From the NCBI GenBank assembly GCA_016875735.1, contig VGOW01000005.1, positions 1 to 64,000 on the forward strand: a DNA stretch of 64,000 nucleotides. The letters run 5' to 3'. Position 1 is the first letter of the stretch, and every line of letters starts with the position of its first letter. Below, piece after piece: positions 43,114 through 53,200 of this stretch. Under the pieces are notes generated by a model. The model was not told the origin of the DNA. It did not search any database and saw only the letters and a program-made list of their open reading frames with translations. Both the position numbers and the translations under genes were made by a program. This DNA comes from Chloroflexota bacterium. Its GTDB lineage: Bacteria; Chloroflexota; Anaerolineae; Anaerolineales; VGOW01.

Positions 43114-44111
43114 CGATACCTCTGCATCTCCTCCGACAATCCATCGGCCATTAAGTTGAGTCCGACGACGAGCATGGCCGTTGCCGCCGAGCCCCACATC
43201 GCATCCCAAATGTGCCCGGCCTGAATGAATTTGCGCCCCACGCTCACAATGCTTCCCCAGTCGGGCGAGGGCGGGGGGAGGCCGAGCCCGAGGAAGCCGA
43301 GCGTGCCGATGGCGAACACGGCGTAGCCCACGCGGAGCATGGCGTCGATGATGATCGGGCCGCGCGCGTTGGGCAGGATTTCCACGAACATGATGTACCA
43401 CGGGCTTTCGCCGCGAGTCTCAGCGGCGGCCACGTAATCGCGGGTTTTGATGTCGAGGGTGAGTCCGCGCACGAGCCGGGCGATGCCCGGCGCTCCGGCA
43501 ATGGTGATGGCCAGCACCACGTTCACCGCCGAGGGGCCGAGCGCGGCGATGATCACCAAGTACAACAATATCTGCGGGAAAGCGATCATCGAATCGAGCA
43601 CGCGGCTGATGATCTCATCCACCGTGCCGCCGTAATACCCGGCGATGAGTCCGAACGTGCCGCCGACGATGAGGGCGATGATCACGCCGATGGGCGCGAG
43701 GGTGAGAATGATGCGCGCGCCGTGAGCCAGCCGCGCCCAAAGGTCGCGCCCGAATCGGTCGGTACCCAGCCAGTGCTTGGCCGAGGGGCCTTTGAGGTTG
43801 TCGCCGCGAAACTGCTCGAAGGGCGAGTAGCGAGCCAGCCACGGATTGGCCTCGAAAACCTTATCGGCTCCTTCGGTTTCCGTGATGTCTTTGAATTGAA
43901 AGGCGTTGGAGACTTGTTTGGCGGTGTCGGCCCAACAGCCAGTGTTGATGATGCAGTCGTCGGCGAAGGTGGCGACGATCGCCCAGAATAGCACCAGCAC
44001 GAGTCCAACCATCGCCACTTTGGATTTGGTGAGGATGGCCAACCCGGCGGCAAGTCGCGTCCAGAGCGAAGGGCGGGGTGCGGGTCGAACGGCGGGAGTG
44101 GCAACAGCCAT
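43110..44111 (-). CDS. DppC-type ABC permease
   Basis: The 333-aa permease has six membrane helices and the EAA-like cytoplasmic loop (YVAAAETRGESPWYIMFVEILPNARG). A longer external loop after the first helix (about 50-115) contains two Cys (DDCIINTGCW) and leads to the conserved HWLGTDRFGRDLWARL. It pairs with DppB. Confidence 0.92.
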   Translation of the reverse strand: MAVATPAVRPAPRPSLWTRLAAGLAILTKSKVAMVGLVLVLFWAIVATFADDCIINTGCWADTAKQVSNAFQFKDITETEGADKVFEANPWLARYSPFEQFRGDNLKGPSAKHWLGTDRFGRDLWARLAHGARIILTLAPIGVIIALIVGGTFGLIAGYYGGTVDEIISRVLDSMIAFPQILLYLVIIAALGPSAVNVVLAITIAGAPGIARLVRGLTLDIKTRDYVAAAETRGESPWYIMFVEILPNARGPIIIDAMLRVGYAVFAIGTLGFLGLGLPPPSPDWGSIVSVGRKFIQAGHIWDAMWGSAATAMLVVGLNLMADGLSEEMQRYR

Positions 44112-44123
44112 AACGAGTCCTCG

Positions 44124-45431
44124 CTATGCGTAACGAATGCGCGGGTTGATGAATGTGTAGATGAAGTCTGCCGCCATTTGGGTGCCGACGGCGATGAGCA
44201 CGAGCAGCATGGCCGCCGCCTCGACGGCGAACACGTCCTTGAAGAGGGCGGCCTCCATTACATAGCGCCCGAGTCCGGGGAAGCCGAAGATCGCTTCGAC
44301 GATCACAATGCCGCCGACGAGCCAATTCACGTGCAGGATGATCACGGTGATGGGGGCCATGAGCGCGTTGCGGAGCGCGTGCTTGAACACGATGCGGAAG
44401 CGCGGCAGGCCCTTGAGCACGGCGGTGCGGATGTAATTTGTGCGCATCACTTCCACCATGCTGGCGCGAGTGATGCGAAGCACGTAGCCGAGTTCGACCA
44501 GCGTGAGGGTCATCACCGGCAGAACGAGCATCTTCGGGTCCTCGAAGATGGCCGTGTCGGTGGTGGCGACGACCGCGCCGGGGAACCAGCCGAGCCAGGT
44601 GGAGAAGATGAGGATAAGAAACACGCCGCTGGTGAATTCGGGGGTGGCGGTGAAGATGAGACTGGAGATCGACAGCACTCGATCGATGAACTTGCCCTCA
44701 TTCAATCCGGCGATGAGTCCGAGCACAAGCGAGATGGGCATGACGATGACGAACGCCAGCCCGGCGAGAAAGGCCGTGTTCTTCACACGAACAATGAGTG
44801 TTTCGGCCACCGGGCGGCGACTCTGGAACGACACGCCGGGATCACCGCGCAAGAGTCCTTTCTGCAAGGGCAGGTAACTGCGCGGCGCTCCGGCGATGCT
44901 TGTCCATGTCGCCTTCGTCAGAGTCCATTCCATCAGATCATCACCTCTCACCCACATGGCCGCGCGCCCGCCCGGATCGATCCCCCAATACACCATGAGT
45001 CCGTCTTCGTTCGGCTTCCACACATCGCCGCCCATCACCTCTTCTTTGGTGGTTCCATCGGGCTGACGCACGAGGCGGTACATCGTCTCGCCGTCGGGCG
45101 TGCTGTTTTGGTAGCGCGCGCCGTCTTCGCCCACGATCCACCACGACAACCGCTGATTGTCGGGGTCGTACACCCGCTCGACTGGGCGCCCAATGAGTCG
45201 GGCCGCTTGCCAATCACTGCCAATCATCCAGCGGAGATACCGCTCGACTGGCGGCTGATCGAGTCCGTTTTGGGCATTGAACGAGGCCTCTTGCTCAGGG
45301 GTAATGGTGTTGCCGAGCGTGTTGATGGCGATGTTGCCCGGCGCGATCTCGGAGATGGCGAACACGATGATGGAGACGATGAAGAGAGTGATGATGAGGA
45401 AGATGATGCGGCGGACGAGGAACTTTGACAT
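44124..45431 (-). CDS. DppB-type ABC permease with a large extracytoplasmic insertion
   Basis: The 435-aa protein is about 100 residues longer than common DppB permeases. After the first helix (about 8-30) residues about 75-190 form a soluble domain (for example WWIVGEDGARYQNSTPDGETM). The usual RGDPGVSFQSRRPV motif, five membrane helices and the loop IRTAVLKGLPRFRIVFKHALRNAL follow. The insertion may contact the binding protein. It starts the permease pair and lies after the binding-protein gene. Confidence 0.9.
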   Translation of the reverse strand: MSKFLVRRIIFLIITLFIVSIIVFAISEIAPGNIAINTLGNTITPEQEASFNAQNGLDQPPVERYLRWMIGSDWQAARLIGRPVERVYDPDNQRLSWWIVGEDGARYQNSTPDGETMYRLVRQPDGTTKEEVMGGDVWKPNEDGLMVYWGIDPGGRAAMWVRGDDLMEWTLTKATWTSIAGAPRSYLPLQKGLLRGDPGVSFQSRRPVAETLIVRVKNTAFLAGLAFVIVMPISLVLGLIAGLNEGKFIDRVLSISSLIFTATPEFTSGVFLILIFSTWLGWFPGAVVATTDTAIFEDPKMLVLPVMTLTLVELGYVLRITRASMVEVMRTNYIRTAVLKGLPRFRIVFKHALRNALMAPITVIILHVNWLVGGIVIVEAIFGFPGLGRYVMEAALFKDVFAVEAAAMLLVLIAVGTQMAADFIYTFINPRIRYA

Positions 45432-45450
45432 CGTGCGGCCTCCGAAAAAG

Positions 45451-45526
45451 ATTCACCGCAGAGGACGCGCAGGGCGGAAGGATGGCGAACCATCTTGCCG
45501 CGCCCCGGCGCGCTCTGCGGTGAATA
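45451..45526. repeat. Dispersed palindromic repeat, CGCAGAG family
   Basis: ATTCACCGCAGAG (45451-45463) pairs perfectly with CTCTGCGGTGAAT. It lies between the binding-protein gene and dppB, within the operon. Confidence 0.7.
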
Positions 45527-45558
45527 GTGTAGGGCAAAAGCTCAAATTGCGCTATTGG

Positions 45559-47298
45559 TTATTTGAACGGATCCAGTGTCTCGTCGTACCACACCTCGCG
45601 CCAAAGGTAGTAGTCGGTGGGGTGCGAGCCGATGTTCTGAAAGGCCGGGTTGGCCACCCGCCAAATGTTCTGCCACCACGCGGTGCAGATCGAGCCGCGC
45701 TCCATCTGGATGCGCTCCACGTCCTTCATGATCTCTTTCCGCGCTTCGATGTCGAGGACGCCCTGCGCTTGTTTCAGCAAGGTGCTGAACTCTTCATCGA
45801 TCCAGCGACTCTCGTTCCACGGCACCGGTTTGCCTTCGGCGTCGCCAATGTACGCCAGCGGCAGAACCATCACCGCCAATGGCCGGTGAGTCCACGGGGT
45901 GACGCCGACCGCCGTTTCCGTCCACAGATCCCAATAAGCCGAGTTGGGCATAGTGTCGAGGGTGATGTTGAAGCCGCCGGCTTTGGCATCCTGCGCCAAT
46001 GTTTCAGCGTAGGCCACCACGTCCGTCCAGCCGGTGCCCACCGAAATCTTGAAGTCCACGCCGTCGGGGTACCCGGCTTCGGCCAGGAGGGCCTTCGCGC
46101 CTTCGGGGTCGTATTCGGGCACATCCATCGGGAAGTAGTCCGGGTGCACGGGGGAGACGTGCATGTCGTGAGCGAGCAAGCCTTCGCCGAAGTAGGCGGT
46201 GTCCAGAATCTTCTGGCGGTCTTGGCATTTCTTGAGGGCGGAGCGCACTCGGTTGTCCGTCCACGGGTCGAGGTCAACGCGCATGCGCATCACCCGCACC
46301 TGCGAAGTGTTGGCCGGGTTCATCGTAAACTTCGTGTCACCGCGCAGAGCGAGGAATGAATCGACGGTGAGATCGTAGATCGTATCCACCTGACCGGCTT
46401 GGAGGGCGGCGACGGCGGCGGTCTGGTCGTTGCCGAGGTCGATGAACTCGATGCGGTCGAGGTACGGAAGCGGTTGGCCGTCGAGGCCATTCTGCCAGTA
46501 GCCTTCGCGGCGTTCCACGATCACGCGCTCGCCGACTTTGTATTCTTTCAACGAGTACGGGCCGGTACCGGGGTTCTTGCCGCTGGTGATGTCGCCGTCG
46601 AACGAGCGATGCATGATCTGCGCCGGGTAATGGAAGAGGCTTTCGGGCACGTCGAGCTTCGCCCCGTCGAGCGCCAGTTTGACGGTGAAATCATCCACCG
46701 CAGTGGCGTTCTCGATCTTGAGGAAGCCTTCCCACAAACCGAGGATGGACGAACCGGTATCGGGATTGAGCCATTCGGCGAAGTTGAACAGCACATCCTC
46801 GGCCACAAAGTCATCACCGTTGCTCCACTTGATTCCCTTGCGCAGATGGAGCAGCCACTCGGTGAGGTCATCGCTGGCTTCCCAGCTTTCGAGCAGGAGT
46901 GGGGTGGTGACGTTGTCGGGGCCGGTCTCGGTGAGGTATTCGTACACCATGCGGAACTCGTTGGAGTCGAATACCCACGAGAAGCGAGCCGGGTGATCGA
47001 CGGCGGGCACGGGGATGGCGACGCGGAGGACGCCGCCGCGCTTGATGCCGCCGGTGGGCGCGGCCGTGGGGGCAGGGGCCGAGGTGGCGGCGGGAGCGGA
47101 GGTGGCTGCCGGGGCCGAAGTGGCGGCGGGGGCTTGAGTGGTTTGGGTGCCGCAGGCGGCCAACACATAAGCCGATGAAGCGCTCACGCCGAGGAGGGTC
47201 GCCAATCGCAAGAACTCACGGCGGCTGATGCGGCCTTCGGCAAGCTGTTCCTGCGCTTTGAGCACGGCAGGGTGAATACGGATGGATTTGGAACTCAT
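45559..47298 (-). CDS. Peptide-type ABC substrate-binding lipoprotein, Tat-exported
   Basis: The 579-aa family 5 solute-binding protein has the twin-arginine motif SRREFLRL (Arg 26-27) and a lipobox ending LAAC with Cys49, followed by three PAATSA repeats as a flexible linker. The mature part contains SBP_bac_5 features ([44 protein letters not shown]). It captures peptides or similar ligands for the importer. The ribosome-binding site is GGAGAAGGAG. Tat export implies folding or cofactor loading before export. Confidence 0.93.
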   Translation of the reverse strand: MSSKSIRIHPAVLKAQEQLAEGRISRREFLRLATLLGVSASSAYVLAACGTQTTQAPAATSAPAATSAPAATSAPAPTAAPTGGIKRGGVLRVAIPVPAVDHPARFSWVFDSNEFRMVYEYLTETGPDNVTTPLLLESWEASDDLTEWLLHLRKGIKWSNGDDFVAEDVLFNFAEWLNPDTGSSILGLWEGFLKIENATAVDDFTVKLALDGAKLDVPESLFHYPAQIMHRSFDGDITSGKNPGTGPYSLKEYKVGERVIVERREGYWQNGLDGQPLPYLDRIEFIDLGNDQTAAVAALQAGQVDTIYDLTVDSFLALRGDTKFTMNPANTSQVRVMRMRVDLDPWTDNRVRSALKKCQDRQKILDTAYFGEGLLAHDMHVSPVHPDYFPMDVPEYDPEGAKALLAEAGYPDGVDFKISVGTGWTDVVAYAETLAQDAKAGGFNITLDTMPNSAYWDLWTETAVGVTPWTHRPLAVMVLPLAYIGDAEGKPVPWNESRWIDEEFSTLLKQAQGVLDIEARKEIMKDVERIQMERGSICTAWWQNIWRVANPAFQNIGSHPTDYYLWREVWYDETLDPFK

Positions 47299-47390
47299 CG
47301 GTTTCTCTCCTTCTCCTTCTTGCTTGACTAAGCGATTTTATGAAATTGCGGACGTATCTCGCGTGCATTGTGGCGTGGACGAGGAATAGC

Positions 47391-47402
47391 ATCACCTCCT
47401 TA
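47391..47402 (-). promoter_or_regulatory. Perfect Shine-Dalgarno-like sequence in the leader
   Basis: Minus-strand TAAGGAGGTGAT is a full complement of the 16S rRNA 3' end. The only nearby ATG overlaps it with too little spacing, and the binding-protein gene starts 92 nt further on with its own site. It may be a standby or regulatory ribosome site in the 5' leader. Confidence 0.5.
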
Positions 47403-47449
47403 CAAGGATGGAAAGGGAATGGAAGTCAGGTGGACAGCAAACTATCGTA

Positions 47450-47478
47450 AATTTATACTCTTTGCCGACATGTGTCAA
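47450..47478 (-). promoter_or_regulatory. Sigma-70 promoter of the peptide importer operon
   Basis: TTGACA (complement of 47473-47478) is followed after 15-17 nt by TATAAA/TAAATT (complement of 47450-47457). It gives a 5' leader of about 140 nt containing the Shine-Dalgarno-like sequence above. It is the most consensus-like promoter in the window. Confidence 0.65.
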
Positions 47479-47740
47479 GTATGAGGTTGCAGACACACCC
47501 TCTCCAGAGAGTCACTATGATCATATCGCAAAACTTGCATGCTTTGATGCCATTGTTTGGCAGAGAAAATCTTCTTCGCAATTCATCAGTATAGGGAGCA
47601 TCTTGTAACCCAATGCAACTTTCATTTCATCTCTGAGACGTTTCTGCACCAATCTGTGGGCAACCTCTTTATGGAATGTCACAGGTGAGTCGGTCTTTGC
47701 GCAAATCAAAACTTCGTCGGCACGCGGGCTGTGATATAAA
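47479..47740. other. AT-richer gap without a clear gene
   Basis: The stretch is lower in GC than its surroundings and carries two weak opposing frames (47408-47608 plus, 47521-47784 minus) with no recognisable motif or ribosome-binding site. I see no RNA gene. It may be horizontally acquired or decayed sequence upstream of the importer operon. Confidence 0.4.
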
Positions 47741-47883
47741 ATCGCCCCCATGCTGTGGGCTGATCTCTGCCTCTTTGGCTTCACCCTATGGGCTGAAGCC
47801 GGTTGCCGCTTTGCCCATTCCTCGTTGCACGCCGGGCAAAAAGGGGTAAGATAAGCGCGAGTCTGAAGAAGGGAGAATCTCCA

Positions 47884-48564
47884 ATGAAACGACTCGCCGC
47901 CTGTATCGTTGCGCTGACCATCATATTGGCTTTCCCTTTTCTAACCGCGTTGGCCGGGGACACCTGCGCCGTGAAGCACACCGTGCAAACGGGCGAAAAC
48001 CTCTATCGCATCGGGCTGAAGTATGGAGTGAGCTGGCCGGCCATTGCCGCCGCTAACAACATTTCCGATCCCAACCGAATCGCCGCGGGGCAAGTGCTGT
48101 GTATTCCGGTGGCGGCCACCGCGACAACCGCCGCAACACCGACGAAGACCTCCACCCCCTCCACGTCGGCGACGCCGACAACGACTCCGGCCACGGCCAC
48201 ATCCACTAAGCCGCCAACCACTGCCGTGACGCCGACAGCCACCCCAACGCGAACCTCGACACCCATCCCGGCGTCATTCGTCATTCTCACCTTCACCATT
48301 ACTGGCGTGGTGCGCGATCAAGCAGTGACGATCAGCGCCATCAACTTTCCGCGCAACACGAAGTTCGATGTGCTCATGGGCGCGATGCACACCCAAGGAG
48401 TGAACGGCGTATTCGTCGCCGTCACCGACTCGGGCAGTGGCGCGTTCACTGCCACCTACAACATCCCGGCCTCACTCAAGGGCTCGTCGCAAATCTCGAT
48501 TCGGTTGCAGAGCAACGTGGGCTACTACAGTTACAACTGGTTTTACAACAATTCGACAAAATGA
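47884..48564 (+). CDS. Secreted LysM-domain protein
   Basis: The 226-aa protein has a signal peptide (1-24, ending LTALAG) and one LysM domain (KHTVQTGENLYRIGLKYGV ... AGQVLCIP, about 31-78), which binds peptidoglycan or chitin-like glycans. A Thr/Pro/Ala-rich linker (about 80-135) and a C-terminal beta-rich domain of unknown type (about 137-226) follow. The ATG at 47884 has a GAAGGGAG ribosome-binding site; the frame is open upstream but starts outside the signal sequence. Confidence 0.85.
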   Translation: MKRLAACIVALTIILAFPFLTALAGDTCAVKHTVQTGENLYRIGLKYGVSWPAIAAANNISDPNRIAAGQVLCIPVAATATTAATPTKTSTPSTSATPTTTPATATSTKPPTTAVTPTATPTRTSTPIPASFVILTFTITGVVRDQAVTISAINFPRNTKFDVLMGAMHTQGVNGVFVAVTDSGSGAFTATYNIPASLKGSSQISIRLQSNVGYYSYNWFYNNSTK

Positions 48565-48586
48565 TACGAGCGCTCTGTGAGCTCGC

Positions 48587-49780
48587 TCATCGGCGGAGTT
48601 TCACCAGCCTCGCCCGCGCTGCCTGCAACGTCTCCATCGTTTTGCAGAAGGCGAAGCGGATGAACGCTTTGCCCAATCTCTTGTTCGCTTCCGAGTAAAA
48701 CGCCGAGGGCGGGATGGCCGCCACGCCGATCTCGGCGGCCAAGTGTTTGCACATTGCCACGTCGTCATTCCAGCCCAGCGGCTCGATGCCAGCCATGATG
48801 AAGAACCCGGCTGAGGGAAGCGAGACGGCGAACCCGGCATCGCGCAGTGAGGCGGCGAGATGATCGCGCTTCAATTGGTAATCGGCGGCCAACCCGGAAA
48901 AATAATCGTCGTCGAGAAAGAGCGCCGAGGCCGCGCCGTGCTGCATCGGCGTCGCCGAGCAATCGAGCACGAATTGATGAGCCAGCCGCACGGCGGCGGT
49001 GAGGTCGGGCGGGGCGATGATCCAACCGATGCGCCAGCCGGTGAACGAGAACGTTTTGCTCATGCTGCTGATGGTGACGGCGCGCTCGGTCATGCCGGGC
49101 AGAGTGGCCAACCGGGTGTGCCGCGCGCCGTCGAAGGTGATGTGCTCGTACACTTCGTCGGTGATGGCGATGACGTTCCACTTTTGGCACAGCGCGGCAA
49201 TCGCTTCGAGCTCGCCGGCGGTGAAGATTTTTCCCGTGGGGTTGTGCGGGGTGTTGACGATGATGGCGCGAGTGCGGTCGTTGAAGGCGGCGGTCAATTC
49301 ATCGGGATCGATTGTCCATTCGATTGAAGCGCCCTGAGTCGTAAGGCGCGTCGGCCTCAGCGGGACGAAACGCGGCACGCCCCCGGCCATGATCACGTTG
49401 GGCGCATACACCTCGTAGTACGGCTCGAGGACGATCACCTCATCGCCCGGATTCACCAGCCCATCCATCACCGAATGAAGAGCCTCCGCCGCGCCGTTGG
49501 TCACCGTCACTTCGGTGTCCAGGTTCACCTCTTGCCGATAGAACCGGCGGGCGTGATCGGCAATCGCGCGCCGCAGGTCTATCGTCCCGTGCGAGAGCGC
49601 ATATTGATTCTTGCCCGCGCGGATCGCGTCAATGGCGGCGTCTTTCACCAACTCCGGCCCGTCGTGGTCGGGGAAGCCGGTGGAAAGATCGACGGCATTG
49701 TGCAGAGCGGCCAGTTGTGTGATTTCGGTGAAGATGGATGTGCCGAAGCCGGCAACGCGGAGGGCAGGAGAGAATGGCAT
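48587..49780 (-). CDS. Class I/II aminotransferase, kynurenine/methionine-aminotransferase-like
   Basis: The 397-aa PLP enzyme shows DLSTGFPDHDGPELVKDAA, QYALSHGTIDLRRAIA, NTPHNPTGKIF and the PLP-lysine segment SSMSKTFSFTGWRIGW. This pattern resembles YbdL/kynurenine aminotransferase and glutamine-phenylpyruvate aminotransferases. With the kynurenine genes at 59-61 kb it could transaminate kynurenine or hydroxykynurenine, but broad substrate use is common. A TAGAAT box lies 8 nt upstream of the start. Confidence 0.85.
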   Translation of the reverse strand: MPFSPALRVAGFGTSIFTEITQLAALHNAVDLSTGFPDHDGPELVKDAAIDAIRAGKNQYALSHGTIDLRRAIADHARRFYRQEVNLDTEVTVTNGAAEALHSVMDGLVNPGDEVIVLEPYYEVYAPNVIMAGGVPRFVPLRPTRLTTQGASIEWTIDPDELTAAFNDRTRAIIVNTPHNPTGKIFTAGELEAIAALCQKWNVIAITDEVYEHITFDGARHTRLATLPGMTERAVTISSMSKTFSFTGWRIGWIIAPPDLTAAVRLAHQFVLDCSATPMQHGAASALFLDDDYFSGLAADYQLKRDHLAASLRDAGFAVSLPSAGFFIMAGIEPLGWNDDVAMCKHLAAEIGVAAIPPSAFYSEANKRLGKAFIRFAFCKTMETLQAARARLVKLRR

Positions 49781-49810
49781 AGCCCCAATTCTACCGGAAT
49801 TTGACTCCGG

Positions 49811-49819
49811 TGCTACAAT
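49811..49819 (+). promoter_or_regulatory. Extended -10 element (TGCTACAAT)
   Basis: TGCTACAAT matches TGnTACAAT. It lies 45 nt before the STAS ATG, which has a strong GAGGAGGAG ribosome-binding site. Confidence 0.45.
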
Positions 49820-49864
49820 AATCACCAGCCAACCATCACATCCCTCGAGGAGGAGCGCACACTC

Positions 49865-50198
49865 ATGGAAATTTCGACTCGCGATCACAAACGAGCCAGC
49901 GTCATCCGCGTGACTGGCCGGGTGGATTCCAACACCAGCCCGAACTTCGATCAGAAACTCAAAGAATACATCAACGCCAATCGGGTTCATATTCATCGTG
50001 GAGATGGACAAGACGGACTTCATCAGCAGCGCTGGGGTGCGCGCGCTCATTGCGGCGCAGAAGGCGGTAAAGCCCAAAGGCGGCAAGGTCGTGTTGTCGA
50101 ATCCGTCCAGCAAAGTGCGCGAGGTTCTCAAATTGGCCGCGCTCGAATCGCTCTTCCCCATTTACGACGACACCGAATCGGCGGTGGGCGCATTCTGA
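49865..50198 (+). pseudogene. STAS anti-sigma-factor antagonist with a frameshift
   Basis: The start encodes MEISTRDHKRASVIRVTGRVDSNT, a typical SpoIIAA-like N-terminus. Near 49983-49985 (CGGG) the frame changes, and the rest continues as GFIFIVEMDKTDFISSAGVRAL, which includes the phosphorylatable Ser region (SSAG). Joined, it would be about 110 aa, the usual size. In partner-switching systems this protein is dephosphorylated by a SpoIIE-type phosphatase, which the next gene resembles. A one-base shift inactivates it unless it is a read error. Confidence 0.75.
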
Positions 50199-50283
50199 GT
50201 CCGTCGCCCGGTTCTGCACCTCGACACCCCGGCGCACTTTGCGTTGGGGTGTTTTGATCTCAGGCCTCGAGGGAATAGCGTAG

Positions 50284-50289
50284 TACAAT
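50284..50289 (+). promoter_or_regulatory. -10 box (TACAAT)
   Basis: TACAAT lies 9 nt before the ATG of the GAF-SpoIIE gene, a near-leaderless arrangement. Confidence 0.4.
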
Positions 50290-50298
50290 CCTCGCGCG

Positions 50299-53200
50299 AT
50301 GATCTCCATTGAAGCCGCGTGGCCGTATCTGGCAATTTTGCTGGCGGCGCTGTTGGCCGCCGGAGCCATCCTCTACCGCCGCTGGCAGTCGCGGCGCGCC
50401 CTCGAACATCGCGTGGCCGATCTGTCCACACTGGCCGACATCGGGCGGGCCATCACCGACGCGCCGCTCGACCTCAGCCGCCTCGCCGACGTGGTCTATC
50501 AGCAGGCCAGCCAAATCGTTGACACCAGCATTTTTCAACTCGGACTCTTTCACGGCGACCACTACCGATTGCTGATTTGGGTTGTGGATGGGAGCCGCCA
50601 ACCCACCGCCGAATTCCGGCTCACCCTCGATACCCTCGGCATCGTTGGCTGGATGCGCGAGTCGCGGCGTAGTTTGCTCGTGCGCGATTTCGACGCCGAA
50701 CGCGACTCGCTCCCCGCCCGGCCTCGCTACATCTCGCCCGACCCGCCGCGCTCCGCCGTCTTCGTCCCCTTGCGGGGCGCCCACTCGGTGTTGGGCGCCA
50801 TCGCCATTCAGAGTCGGCGCCCGGCCGCGTTCTCCGAAGAACATTTGCGGCTGTTGTCCATCATCGCCAATCACGCCGCCGCCGCGCTCGAAAAAGCGCG
50901 AGTGTACGAACAGGCCCAGCGCCGCGCCGAACAACTGGCGACCATCGCCCAAGTGTCGCGCGCGATCGTTTCGACGCTCGAATTCGAAGAACTGCTCGAC
51001 GAAGTGCTCGACCGCGTCGAAGAAAACTTTGGATACAAGCGGGCGCACATCTTTCTTTTGCAGGATGATCGGCGGCTGGTGTTCCGCGCCGGCATCGGCA
51101 AGGGCGCGGCGCGATGGTCGGTGGAAGGCCTCGCCCACGACCTCGACGGCGCGGGACTCGTGGCGCGGGCGGGCCGCGCGCAGAAGGTTGTGTTCGCCTC
51201 CGATGTGTCCGCCGATCCCGATTATGTTGTTGGCGCGGGATTGGAAGATACGCGCATCGAAATGGCCGCGCCGATGGCGATGGGCGGCAAATTGCTGGGC
51301 GTGTTCGACGTGCAATCCGAAAAGCCCGATGCCTTCACCGACGACGATCTGCCGACACTGCAAACGCTGGCCGACACGTTGGCTGTTGCCGTGCGCAATG
51401 CGCGGCTGTTCGAGATCGAACGCCGCCGCCGCCTTTTGGCTGAGACTCTGCGCGATGTGTCTGCCGCGCTCACCTCCACCCTCGATCTTGATCACGTGCT
51501 CGATCTGATTCTGGGCGGGCTGGCGCGAGTGGTTGTGTACGATGTCGCTTCCATTCTGCTCACCAACGATGTGGGCGAGTTGACGCTGAGAGCCACGCGC
51601 GGTTTGCCGGAAATGCAAGAGGCGGTGGGCGAGGTGTTGAACGCGCGGCTGTTTCCGAAAGGGGAGTCGTTTCCCACCGTGATCAATTTTGGCGAAGTGG
51701 ATACGGCGGGCGAGTATCACGATCTGCTCTCACTGCCGGAGCCTCCTGCCTCGGCGCAGTGCTGGCTTTGCACGAGGAGCACATCGGCTACCTCGTGGTG
51801 GATCGCGCGGGCGAGCCGCACTTTCCTCGCGGCGAAGTGGAATTGATTGCGGCCTTCGCCTCGCAAGCCGCGATAGCCATTGCCAATGCGCGGCTGTACA
51901 ACTCGCAGATCGAGCAGGCGTGGGTGAGCACGGCGCTGTTGCAAGTGGCCGAAGCCACCACGCAGGCCACCGAAGTGAGCGAGGTGGCGCAGGCGGTGGC
52001 TCGCCTCACGCCCATGCTGGCGGGCGTGGATCGGTGCGCGGTGCTGTTGGCCGAAGGCGATGAGTTTGTGATCAACGCCTTCTATAGTGACAAGGGTGCT
52101 GTGCCCGCCGCCGAGCCGCCGCTCCGCTTCGCGCCCGCCGACTGGCCGCAACTGCAAATGGTGATCGAAACGTGCGAGCCGTTGGTGATCTCTGCCCCCG
52201 ATCTCGACGACTCGATGCCCGCCGATCTTCGCCGCCTGTTTTCCGAAGTGGTGATACTTCTGCCTCTGTTGGCCAAAGGCCAAGTGCAGGGCCTGCTGGC
52301 AGTGGGGCAGGAGGCGGGCGAGTCGCCCTTCAACACACAGCGCGTGCGCTTGCTCAGCGGCATCGCCAATCAAACGGCGGCCTCATGCTCTATCAATCTC
52401 AGCAGGAAGAGGCGTGGGTGAGCGCGGCGCTGCTGCAAGTGGCCGAGGCGGTGGCCCGGCAGGCAACGCTGGAAGAGGGGTTGGAGGCCGTGGCCCGTCT
52501 CACGCCAATGCTCGTCGGCATTGATCGAGTCGCCATTTATCAATGGGATGAGTCGGCGCGAGTCTTTCATGCCAGCCAAATCGCCGGCCTCAACAAATCG
52601 CAGACGCACTTTCTCAAACAGATGCCGCTGCAAGCCGATGAGATCGGCGTCGATCCGGCTGACCCGGCTCAGCAACCGATTCTCAAATTCATCATGCCCG
52701 AATCGCTGGCCGATATTTTCTGCTGCCGTGAGGCGATGGTGTGGCCGTTGCGCGCGCGCGCGGCGATCTGCTGGGCGCGTTGGTGGTGGAGCACGTGCCG
52801 CTGAACGTGCTCGGTCGGCGGTTGAGCATCCTCGACGGCATTGCTCATCAACTTTCGCTGGCGATGGAGAACGCGCGGCTGGCCCGCGAAGTGGCGCTGC
52901 AACAACGGTTGGAGCGCGATGTGGAAGTGGCGCGCGACATTCAGGCCAGTTTTCTGCCCGAAGCCTGCCCGGTGGTGGCCGGTTGGGAAGTGTGCTCGTA
53001 TTGGCAGGCGGCGCGGCAAGTGGGTGGCGACTTTTACGACTTCATCCCGTTGAGACCGCGCGAGGATGGCGGTGAACGTTGGGGACTCGTGGTGGCCGAC
53101 GTGGCCGACAAGGGCGTGCCCGCCGCGCTGTTCATGGCCCTCTCACGAACGCTGATGCGCACGGTGGCGATCAACCGCATTGCTCCGGCGACGACCCTCG

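Noticed and set aside
47388-47402. 3' end of a 16S rRNA gene (ATCACCTCCTTA)
   Set aside because: Only the 12 nt anti-Shine-Dalgarno stretch matches; no rRNA sequence lies around it. It is better read as a Shine-Dalgarno site on the minus strand.
47408-47784. Two opposing small frames in the gap upstream of the importer
   Set aside because: Neither has a start with a ribosome-binding site or any motif; the AT-richer composition makes open frames here uninformative.
47750-47854. 34-codon frame starting 10 nt after a TATAAA-like box
   Set aside because: No ribosome-binding site, no recognisable sequence and no conservation evidence. The box could equally serve the LysM gene downstream.
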